Shown here one piece after another: positions 5,083 to 10,174 of a DNA stretch of 10,174 nt (its first letter is position 1; every line of letters begins with the position of its first letter). The DNA is taken from assembly GCA_002771355.1 (NCBI GenBank), contig PCSU01000030.1:1-10174 (forward strand), read 5' to 3'. The notes below the pieces were generated by a model. It did no database searches, was not told the origin of the DNA, and worked only from the letters and a program-made list of their open reading frames with translations. The DNA comes from a candidate division WWE3 bacterium CG22_combo_CG10-13_8_21_14_all_39_12. GTDB taxonomy: Bacteria; Patescibacteriota; 4484-211; GCA-002791395. The position numbers and the translations under genes are program-made.

Positions 5083-5472
5083 TTATGTCTTACTTACCGC
5101 TTTTCTAACGCTTACTCCACCCATTGTCTTTCGTGGACCCTTTGCTGTTCTAGCATTACTTTTTGTTTTTTGACCTCGTGATGGAAGATTGTTTTTATGT
5201 CTTTTTCCACGATACGTACCTGTATCAACAAGTCGACGAATGTTTTCTCGAAGCTCTCTACGAAGTTCACCCTCAACACGGTACGTTTTATCAATGTGAG
5301 TTGCAATAGCACTAACCTCATCTTCAGTTAACTCATATGCCCGCTTCATGGGATCAAGACCCAACGTTTCAACAATTTGTTTACCCGTCTCAATACCAAT
5401 CCCTCGAATGTACGCAAGTGCGAATGGTAATTTCTTTTTGTCTGGTATGTCTACTCCAACTATTCTTGGCAT
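5083..5472 (-). CDS. rpsM: 30S ribosomal protein uS13
   Basis: uS13 is in the head of the small subunit and forms the intersubunit bridge with the 5S RNP region; its tail contacts the P-site tRNA. The 129 residues show MPRIVGVDIPDKKKLPFALAYIRGIGIETGKQI, the HhH-like region, then ELRRELRENIRRLVDTGTYRGKRHKNNLPSRGQKTKSNARTAKGPRKT, the family's strongly conserved basic C-terminal half. An AAGGA stretch five bases before the ATG is one of the few plausible SD sequences in the cluster and overlaps the end of rpmJ. Only two bases separate it from the rpmJ stop codon. Confidence 0.98.
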   Translation of the reverse strand: MPRIVGVDIPDKKKLPFALAYIRGIGIETGKQIVETLGLDPMKRAYELTEDEVSAIATHIDKTYRVEGELRRELRENIRRLVDTGTYRGKRHKNNLPSRGQKTKSNARTAKGPRKTMGGVSVRKAVSKT

Positions 5473-5474
5473 AT

Positions 5475-5588
5475 TTATCCTTGTTTTTGTTTATGTTTAG
5501 GGTTAGTACAGATCACATACACCGTTCCCTTACGGCGTACAGTTTTACATTTTTCACATATTCTTTTTACAGATGCTCGTACTTTCAT
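5475..5588 (-). CDS. rpmJ: 50S ribosomal protein bL36
   Basis: This 37-residue zinc-ribbon protein is the smallest of the large subunit. Translation of the minus strand from ATG at 5588 gives MKVRASVKRI, then CEKC (11-14), a basic middle (KTVRRKGTVYVI), Cys27 and His32, and the end NPKHKQKQG. The CxxC...C....H set is the zinc-binding C+ form, and the sequence is close to the textbook bL36. It sits between infA (26 bases) and rpsM (2 bases), exactly where it is expected. No clear SD precedes it. Confidence 0.98.
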   Translation of the reverse strand: MKVRASVKRICEKCKTVRRKGTVYVICTNPKHKQKQG

Positions 5589-5614
5589 GTTTATAGTTAT
5601 AAATAATCAAACGT

Positions 5615-5851
5615 TTATTTTTCGCGATACACAATTCTACCACGGTCAAGATCGTAGGGAGACATTTCGACAGAAACTCGATCTCCTGGCAAAATCCGAA
5701 CATAATACTTTCGCATTCTACCACCCAATACCGCCAAAATCACTTTTTCCTCGTCTCCCTCCCCCATATCAATCTGAACACGAAACATCGTGTTGGGGAG
5801 TGTTTCAGTAACCACTCCGTTTACAGTTATTACATCATCCTTTTGAGCCAT
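5615..5851 (-). CDS. infA: Translation initiation factor IF-1 with a small loop insertion
   Basis: IF-1 is an OB-fold (S1-like) protein that binds the 30S A site during initiation. This copy has 78 residues against about 72 usually. MAQKDDVITVNGVVTETLPNTMFRV and RMRKYYVRILPGDRVSVEMSPYDLDRGRIVYREK match the family almost residue for residue. Between them, the segment after MFRV carries about five extra residues (around GEGDEEK), and the common AHISGKMR motif reads AVLGGRMR. The core fold should be unaffected. The gene follows map after 54 bases. That is the longest gap inside the cluster and holds a candidate promoter. Confidence 0.97.
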   Translation of the reverse strand: MAQKDDVITVNGVVTETLPNTMFRVQIDMGEGDEEKVILAVLGGRMRKYYVRILPGDRVSVEMSPYDLDRGRIVYREK

Positions 5852-5864
5852 AGCTACGGGGTGG

Positions 5865-5893
5865 ATTGTACCCTACCAGGAGGATAAATACAA
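5865..5893 (-). promoter_or_regulatory. Candidate internal promoter for infA and downstream ribosomal genes
   Basis: On the minus strand TTGTAT (5893-5888) and TACAAT (5870-5865) are separated by exactly 17 bases. The -10 matches five of six consensus positions and the -35 three of six. A start about seven bases on would leave a leader of only about six bases before the infA ATG at 5851, which has no SD. It would let infA-rpmJ-rpsM and the alpha-operon genes be transcribed apart from secY-adk-map. Confidence 0.45.
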
Positions 5894-5905
5894 GTTTATT
5901 CAAAT

Positions 5906-6655
5906 TTATTTGAATGCAGTAAGGATTTTAGGAGCACCGCTGGTTATAGCAACCGTATGTTCATACATTCCAGAGAGTGACCCATCAGCCGTAACTGCTG
6001 TCCATCCATCATCCAAAATCTCAACCTCCCAATCACCCATGGTATACATGACCTCAACCGCAAGTACCATACCTTCTTTAAGTGGAATACCCATACGTGG
6101 CTTACCGAATCCTGGTACCTGAGGGTCTTCATGAAGACTGCGCCCTACCCCATGCCCTACAAAGGCTCGCACTACACCATATGACGCATCTTCAACGGTT
6201 GACTGAATGGCATGGCTAATATCACCAATATAATTACCCATCACACAAGCGTCTATACCCGCCTGAAGCGCCGATTTACCAACTTTAAGAAACTCACCAT
6301 ATTGTTGCGTCCCAATCTCTTTTGTGCGTGCCGTATCAGAATGAAACCCTTTATGAATAACCCCAAAATCAATTGTTAATATATCTCCCTCAACTAATGG
6401 AATTTCATTGGGCATACCGTGAACAACTGCCTCATTTAAACACGTCACAATTGAATAGGGATACCCTTCAAACCCCTTGAAAGAAGCTGTGACTTCGTGT
6501 TTACTTATTAACTGTGCCGCTAATTTATCGAGCTCTAATGTGGTAACACCAACGTCAGCAGTGTTTATTAGCTCTTCAAGAATTGAAGCAGCAATCTTAC
6601 CTGACTCACGCATAATTGCTATTTCTTCTGGAGATTTATAGTGGATCTTAGACAT
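5906..6655 (-). CDS. map: Type I methionine aminopeptidase
   Basis: This protein removes the initiator Met from nascent proteins with a dinuclear metal centre. From ATG at 6655 it has 249 residues, normal for a short type I enzyme. The active-site set is complete: His79 (VVHGMPN), Asp96 (IDFGV), Asp107 (HSDTAR), His168 (GHGVGRSLHEDP, with the second His at 175), Glu201 (AVEVM) and Glu232 (YEHTVAI). The usual EPM reads EVM here. I place the start at MSKIHYKSPEEI because that is the family's normal N-terminus. The frame is open further upstream to a position inside adk, but those residues do not resemble MetAP. The first eight bases, ATGTCTAA, overlap the adk stop codon, so translation is coupled to adk as in Gram-positive secY-adk-map operons. 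Confidence 0.96.
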   Translation of the reverse strand: MSKIHYKSPEEIAIMRESGKIAASILEELINTADVGVTTLELDKLAAQLISKHEVTASFKGFEGYPYSIVTCLNEAVVHGMPNEIPLVEGDILTIDFGVIHKGFHSDTARTKEIGTQQYGEFLKVGKSALQAGIDACVMGNYIGDISHAIQSTVEDASYGVVRAFVGHGVGRSLHEDPQVPGFGKPRMGIPLKEGMVLAVEVMYTMGDWEVEILDDGWTAVTADGSLSGMYEHTVAITSGAPKILTAFK

Positions 6656-7223
6656 GATATTTTGTACGATAGAGGGAACGCAGAGTGTCTTGAATACTCT
6701 TAACACTAGCACTCCCATCAATATGCTCAACTGGAATGTTATCTTTTTTAGCAGCATCTAGCACAACCTTTGTTCGAGTTCGATAAATTTCAAGACGTCG
6801 CTTTACCGCATCATCAGTTTCATCTTTTCGATGCTCTAGCTCCTTTCGTTTACTGATACGATCCATAATGTGATCTTCGTCTAAATCCAACACAAAAATA
6901 GCCACAGGAAGTTCATCAAACAACCTCTTGAAATCGTTGTATTGTTTTGTCTCTCGAGGGTAGCCATCAACAACATATCCATTTTCATTTGGGTGTTCAA
7001 GTAAAAAAAGAGAAACTACCATTTGAACAACTTCATGTGGAACGAGCTCTCCTTTATTCATATAAGACTTCAAATCCTTTGCGATATCTCCAGCATTATT
7101 ATTTACATATGACCGAAGAGACTCCCCAACAGATAAAAACTGCATACCTAAATCATCGGCTAATAGTTTTGCTTGGGTTGATTTTCCTGATCCTTGTGGA
7201 CCCATTACTAAGATTGTTTTCAT
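6648..7223 (-). CDS. adk: Adenylate kinase, short-LID type
   Basis: It catalyses AMP + ATP to 2 ADP in the cytoplasm. The protein has 191 residues. The P-loop is GPQGSGKST (8-16). The AMP-binding SVGESLR (31-37) is a variant of S.GdllR, and DGYPR (86-90) is the usual DGFPR. The LID is only about ten residues between Arg122 and Arg132, followed by DETDDAVKRRLEIYRTRT, with no zinc-binding cysteines. It is therefore the short-LID type seen in many small-genome bacteria and in eukaryotic cytosolic enzymes. A UMP/CMP-kinase-like activity cannot be excluded from sequence alone, but the position between secY and map strongly favours adk. It starts 31 bases after secY without a visible SD. Confidence 0.93.
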   Translation of the reverse strand: MKTILVMGPQGSGKSTQAKLLADDLGMQFLSVGESLRSYVNNNAGDIAKDLKSYMNKGELVPHEVVQMVVSLFLLEHPNENGYVVDGYPRETKQYNDFKRLFDELPVAIFVLDLDEDHIMDRISKRKELEHRKDETDDAVKRRLEIYRTRTKVVLDAAKKDNIPVEHIDGSASVKSIQDTLRSLYRTKYHV

Positions 7224-7254
7224 AACGTATTGAATATACTTTTTAAAGGTTACC

Positions 7255-8571
7255 CTAGTCTACAAACTTATCGTACCCACGCATAACCATCATTGATTCC
7301 ATGGTACGAACTGTTTCAACTGTTACAGACACAACAATAAGAATACTCGTTCCGCCTAGACTCGCAACGGATCCAATTGTTGGCAAGAAAAACTGAACGA
7401 TAATTGGCATAATTGCAATGGCACCTAAAAACAAAGACCCTGGAACTGTGATACGCGTGAGAAGACGATTGAGATATTCAATCGTTGCTGCCCCTGGTCT
7501 AACACCAGGAATAAACCCACCCTGCTTCTGCAGATTTTCAGCAATTCGATCAGGATTAAAGGTAACGGCTGTATAGAAAAACGTAAGGACTACAACTAAA
7601 AGAAAATAAATTACCGCATACGATACGCTTGTTGGATTAAACCAAAGCGCCACTTTTTCGGCAATAGCAACCACCTGTGGGTTATTCAACCCTAGGGCAA
7701 AATTGGCCACTGTTCCCGGAATAAGCATCATTGATACCGCAAAAATAATTGGAATAACACCAGCTTGGTTTAATCTTAACGGAATATATGTCATTTGCCC
7801 AACAGCTGACATAGCCTGACCTTTATACCGCCTTGCGTACTGTACCGGAATCTGACGGGTAGATTCATTCATAAATACAATACCTGCAATAACCAAAACA
7901 ATTATTCCAACATATACCAGAATCTCTATTCCCCCACCAGCTGACTGAGTACCTGCAAGCTGAGAAACCATTTGTGGAATTCCAGAAATAATACCTACAC
8001 TAATAAGGATTGAAATACCGTTTCCAATACCATGCTCTGTTAACAATTCTCCGAGCCACATAAGTAGAATCGAACCTGCCGTTAAGGTGAGTATAAGAAT
8101 GACTAATTCAAAAGGAGGTAGTGACGGAACAATTGGATTAAGACCTGTTCCCAATGGTTGACGCAAAATAAAGTAAACGGATAAGGATTGAATAATTGCT
8201 AACGGTACTGCAACCAACCTAGTATATTGGTTGATTTTCTTTTGTCCCTGTTCTCCTTCTTTTTGCAATGCCTCAAGCTGAGGAATCACCATACCTGCAA
8301 GTTGAAATATAATAGATGCGGTAATGTACGGGTTTAATCCAAGCGCAATTATTGATGCATTCGATAAGGCACCACCTGAGAAAATATTCAACAAACCCAA
8401 AAATTGAGACTGCGAAAACAACTGCTGCATGGCATCAAGGTCAATTGCAGAGAGCGGTATATGGGCAAGAATCCGATAGATTGCCATCAAAATAAAGGAG
8501 AATAGTAATTTTCTCCGTAGATCTGGTGTTTCCCACGCATTTCGTAGTAACGTTAAAAATCGGTTAACCAT
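7255..8571 (-). CDS. secY: Protein translocase subunit SecY
   Basis: SecY is the channel-forming subunit of the SecYEG translocon in the cytoplasmic membrane. At 438 residues, with ten hydrophobic segments, it is full length. Family landmarks are NIFSGGALSNASIIALGLNPYITASIIFQL (plug and TM2 region, about 62-91), EGEQGQKKINQYTR (105-118), MWLGELLTEHGIGNGISILI (171-190), the cytoplasmic loop with QYARRYKGQ and IPLRLNQAGVIPIIFA (about 244-278), and the PGVRPG loop. All genes of the cluster lie downstream. Upstream there is no rplO; instead an intergenic region and the unrelated tatD unit are found, so secY leads this transcript. An extended -10 box seven bases before the ATG suggests a leaderless mRNA. 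Confidence 0.98.
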   Translation of the reverse strand: MVNRFLTLLRNAWETPDLRRKLLFSFILMAIYRILAHIPLSAIDLDAMQQLFSQSQFLGLLNIFSGGALSNASIIALGLNPYITASIIFQLAGMVIPQLEALQKEGEQGQKKINQYTRLVAVPLAIIQSLSVYFILRQPLGTGLNPIVPSLPPFELVILILTLTAGSILLMWLGELLTEHGIGNGISILISVGIISGIPQMVSQLAGTQSAGGGIEILVYVGIIVLVIAGIVFMNESTRQIPVQYARRYKGQAMSAVGQMTYIPLRLNQAGVIPIIFAVSMMLIPGTVANFALGLNNPQVVAIAEKVALWFNPTSVSYAVIYFLLVVVLTFFYTAVTFNPDRIAENLQKQGGFIPGVRPGAATIEYLNRLLTRITVPGSLFLGAIAIMPIIVQFFLPTIGSVASLGGTSILIVVSVTVETVRTMESMMVMRGYDKFVD

Positions 8572-8578
8572 CGTTAGT

Positions 8579-8587
8579 ATTGTAACA
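8579..8587 (-). promoter_or_regulatory. Extended -10 promoter giving a leaderless secY mRNA
   Basis: On the minus strand TGT followed by TACAAT (8584-8579) is an extended -10 element, with seven bases (8578-8572) to the secY ATG. The upstream AGCG is shared with the HD hydrolase promoter, giving the common pattern AGCGTG-Y-TAYAAT, seven bases, ATG. No SD and no room for a leader are present. This would be the main promoter of the secY-to-rpsI cluster. Confidence 0.7.
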
Positions 8588-8674
8588 CGCTACTTGAGCC
8601 AAATTCCCGTACAAAACCTTCTAGAATACTCGTTGCAAAAAGGATTTTTTCATAAGCCACTGATTACTTCCAGA

Positions 8675-8722
8675 AAGTGCCTTACTTGGCACTTCTTATT
8701 AAATTGTCCAATGGCAATTTAA
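8675..8722. repeat. Tandem hairpin pair between the small membrane gene and secY
   Basis: Hairpin one pairs AAGTGCC (8675-8681) with GGCACTT (8688-8694) around loop TTACTT. After four bases, hairpin two pairs TTAAATTG (8699-8706) with CAATTTAA (8715-8722) around an 8-base loop in which CC can pair with GG. The second hairpin overlaps the stop codon of the small membrane protein gene (8719-8721), so the pair probably ends or protects that mRNA, although no good T-run follows. The core TGCCTTACTTGGCA at 8678-8691 is the same as that at 1120-1133. The remaining intergenic bases (8588-8674) show nothing I can name. Confidence 0.75.
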
Positions 8723-9060
8723 ACCCACCCTAAAACTTTACCTAATATATTTACCGTAGCAACAAACAAAAAAACTGAACCATAGGTACTTGCTGACATA
8801 ATAGTATTCACAATAAATGGCTGTCGCCTATAAATAAAAGCAGTTGTAACGAGGTATAGTGCCAAAAACCCAATACTAAGTGCTGGTAGTAACCAAATAT
8901 ACGTAACACTGGCTAACATATCTTGAGGATTATTTTTCATAAACCATAATGGAATAAGAGGTGGAAGTTGATTCCGATGCAAAAATACTAGCCAAAACGT
9001 ACTTTGTCCTAAAAGTAATGATGCAATAGTATGGTAAAAAACTGCTTTATTTTTGAACAT
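8719..9060 (-). CDS. Small membrane protein with three predicted helices, perhaps DUF1648-like
   Basis: I do not recognise this gene with certainty. The 113-residue product has a short basic N-terminus and three hydrophobic stretches: about 8-27 (FYHTIASLLLGQSTFWLVFL), about 53-74 (YIWLLPALSIGFLALYLVTTAF) and about 83-110 (FIVNTIMSASTYGSVFLFVATVNILG). RRQP before the third helix would be a cytoplasmic positive patch. Between helices one and two, NQLPPLIPLWFMKNNPQ resembles the 'lP..iPvHw...G.pd' loop of DUF1648 membrane proteins; this is only a pattern resemblance. It starts nine bases after the tatD stop codon, so the two form an operon, and its stop codon lies inside a hairpin. Confidence 0.8.
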   Translation of the reverse strand: MFKNKAVFYHTIASLLLGQSTFWLVFLHRNQLPPLIPLWFMKNNPQDMLASVTYIWLLPALSIGFLALYLVTTAFIYRRQPFIVNTIMSASTYGSVFLFVATVNILGKVLGWV

Positions 9061-9069
9061 CTTATATTT

Positions 9070-9867
9070 TTAGAGTCTAGGTCTTTCTATTCCGAATACT
9101 TTATAAGCGTTTGTATCGGTTGCTGAAACAACATCATAGGCTTCACGATTTTGAAGCTGTGCTACCTTATCTGCAACTAATTCTACCATTGAAGGCTCAT
9201 TGCGCTCTCCCCTGTTGAGCTGAGGGGGTAAAAATGGAGAATCTGTTTCTAAAACAATATGAGAAAGATCCACACGTGCTACTGCTAACTGAAGTTCTTG
9301 TGCAGAATTGTATGTAACAATCCCATTGATACCAACATAAAATCCCATATTAATAACCTGTTGCATTTTTTCATACCCTTCAGTAAATGAATGCCACACA
9401 CCTGTTATGTGGCCTTTATATTCTAAAAGAATTGCCATCGTATCCTCGAATGCATCACGAGAATGAACAATAATAGGTAGATTGTTTTCAATCGCATTTT
9501 CAATCTGTGCCTTGAAAATCTCTTTTTGTTTCTTTTTAACACCATCTTCTAACTCCTTACTCCCGACTTCGCTTCTCTCATGATAATCTAGACCGATTTC
9601 ACCAATAGCTACCACTTTTTGATGTTGACATAATGTGGAAACCCATGAGATATCTACCGACATTTGTGATGAAACATCTTCAGGGTGAAGTCCAACTGCA
9701 GCATAAAACCCATCATAATCCTGTGATAAATCAACAGCCTGCTTGGAAGTTTTTTCGTCAATTCCGATGTTAATAACCATATCGAGTTTTGAAAGTGTTC
9801 GATTAATAACCTCATCGCGATCAGTATCGTATGAATTAAAATAAAGGTGTGCGTGTGTATCGATCAT
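9070..9867 (-). CDS. tatD: TatD-family metal-dependent hydrolase (DNase)
   Basis: TatD enzymes are TIM-barrel metallohydrolases of the amidohydrolase superfamily, acting as 3'-5' exonucleases or DNases in DNA repair; some homologues have other substrates. The 265 residues are the standard length. Metal ligands are all visible: DTHAHL with His5 and His7, Glu90 in AIGEIGLDYH, His135 in VHSRDA, His159 in WHSFTEG and Asp209 in ETDSPFLPP. The frame begins exactly at MIDTHAHL, the normal N-terminus. No SD is seen. A TATAAT box lies 20 bases upstream. It is probably co-transcribed with the small membrane protein gene nine bases downstream, and a bidirectional terminator isolates it from the gene at the right edge. 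Confidence 0.95.
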   Translation of the reverse strand: MIDTHAHLYFNSYDTDRDEVINRTLSKLDMVINIGIDEKTSKQAVDLSQDYDGFYAAVGLHPEDVSSQMSVDISWVSTLCQHQKVVAIGEIGLDYHERSEVGSKELEDGVKKKQKEIFKAQIENAIENNLPIIVHSRDAFEDTMAILLEYKGHITGVWHSFTEGYEKMQQVINMGFYVGINGIVTYNSAQELQLAVARVDLSHIVLETDSPFLPPQLNRGERNEPSMVELVADKVAQLQNREAYDVVSATDTNAYKVFGIERPRL

Positions 9868-9887
9868 AATGTGTTTTTACTAAACTC

Positions 9888-9893
9888 ATTATA
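9888..9893 (-). promoter_or_regulatory. Candidate -10 box of the tatD promoter
   Basis: The minus strand has a perfect TATAAT, 20 bases before the tatD ATG, in the context GGTTATAATGAG. No matching -35 is seen at 17 bases. A start about seven bases on would give a leader of roughly 13 bases without SD. Confidence 0.5.
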
Positions 9894-9940
9894 ACCAAAG
9901 CTCACTAAGACTTCTATTTCTATTAAAACCATTACCATAA

Positions 9941-9996
9941 AGAAAAAGGCGAATACAGCTGAGAGGTTGTCTCAATCTGTACCCGCCTTGATTTTT
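9941..9996. terminator. Bidirectional intrinsic terminator
   Basis: AAGGCG (9946-9951) pairs with CGCCTT (9984-9989), TACAG (9954-9958) with CTGTA (9977-9981), and TGAGA (9960-9964) with TCTCA (9970-9974), giving one long interrupted stem with loop GGTTG. On the minus strand the stem is followed by TTTTCTTT and on the plus strand by GATTTTT, so it can stop transcription both ways. Its main role here is to end the minus-strand gene whose stop codon is at 10020-10022. Confidence 0.8.
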
Positions 9997-10019
9997 ACTT
10001 ATATCTTTTGCAGTTAGCC

Positions 10020-10174
10020 TCATCGCATCACAAAAGGTACAAACACCTTAAACATAGGTATTTGTTTTTGCTTGAGATTAAACGTAACTTTCAGATCACT
10101 CGTATCCTGGTTAACAACAACAATGTGTGGTTCCACTTCCTCCCACATATCGTTGTCACTAACTTCTTCTACTT
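10020..10174 (-). CDS. C-terminal end of an unidentified protein
   Basis: On the minus strand, one frame stays open from the right edge to TGA at 10022-10020, giving the last 50 residues: an acidic start (VEEVSDNDMWEEVEPH), a strand-like IVVVNQDTSDLKVTFNLKQ, and the end KQIPMFKVFVPFVMR. The two other minus frames stop within the first 15 bases of the edge. The strong terminator about 30 bases downstream supports a real gene end. I do not recognise the family. Confidence 0.7.
   Translation of the reverse strand, partial: VEEVSDNDMWEEVEPHIVVVNQDTSDLKVTFNLKQKQIPMFKVFVPFVMR

Noticed and set aside
3143..5811. Several plus-strand open frames opposite the ribosomal genes
   Set aside because: They mirror the codon structure of certain minus-strand ribosomal genes and have no independent start signals or recognisable domains.
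6656..6757. N-terminal extension of methionine aminopeptidase into adk
   Set aside because: The extra residues do not resemble MetAP, lie inside adk, and the ATG at 6655 gives the standard start with an 8-base stop-start overlap.
8621..8653. Ten-residue minus-strand reading frame (MKKSFLQRVF) upstream of secY
   Set aside because: A leader peptide is conceivable, but it lies upstream of the apparent secY transcription start, has no SD and is short enough to be chance.

Overview
The window reads as a piece of a low-GC bacterial chromosome with a compact, streamlined style. Its genes are short and tightly packed. Start-stop overlaps are frequent and recognisable Shine-Dalgarno (SD) sequences are scarce. 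The type IV prepilin and ribosomal protein sequences look like those of the candidate phyla radiation (Patescibacteria). That placement is an inference from gene style; I cannot fix the lineage. UGA is used as a stop codon (first prepilin gene and the partial gene at the right edge), so the UGA=Gly code of Gracilibacteria/SR1 does not apply.

Layout, left to right. (1) Positions 1-980, minus strand: the first codons of a gene running off the left edge, with an exceptionally strong SD (possibly gyrB, weakly supported), preceded by two tandem GTG-started type IV prepilin genes with the same N-terminal 27 residues. (2) Positions about 1020-1330: a tRNA-Pro(GGG) gene embedded in an almost unbroken chain of perfect or near-perfect hairpins. 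(3) Positions 1333-1917, plus strand: a small stand-alone RelA/SpoT-type HD hydrolase, apparently leaderless, converging on the ribosomal cluster with only 3 bp between stop codons. (4) Positions 1921-8571, minus strand, in transcription order: secY, adk, map, infA, rpmJ, rpsM, rpsK, rpsD, rpoA, rplQ, rplM, rpsI. This is the classic distal spc/alpha/L13-S9 order joined into one block. rpmJ (37 codons) lies between infA and rpsM. secY is the first gene and has its own promoter; rplO and the rest of the spc operon are not upstream of it. (5) Positions 8572-8722: an intergenic region with another tandem pair of hairpins, one sharing its 14-base core with a hairpin next to the tRNA. (6) Positions 8719-9867, minus strand: tatD followed by a small three-helix membrane protein gene. 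(7) Positions 9868-10174: the tatD promoter, a bidirectional terminator, and the C-terminal 50 codons of an unidentified gene.

The central block couples secretion (SecY), nucleotide balance (Adk), N-terminal methionine removal (Map), translation initiation (IF-1), 30S/50S assembly proteins and the RNA polymerase alpha subunit, so growth-related functions share transcription. The most unusual signals are non-coding. There are tandem hairpin pairs with 3-4 base spacers in intergenic DNA, a shared hairpin core at two distant sites, and two genes (HD hydrolase and secY) with nearly the same extended -10 promoter exactly seven bases before the ATG, the signature of leaderless mRNAs. I did not find a convincing new multi-gene system; the protein genes are ordinary.
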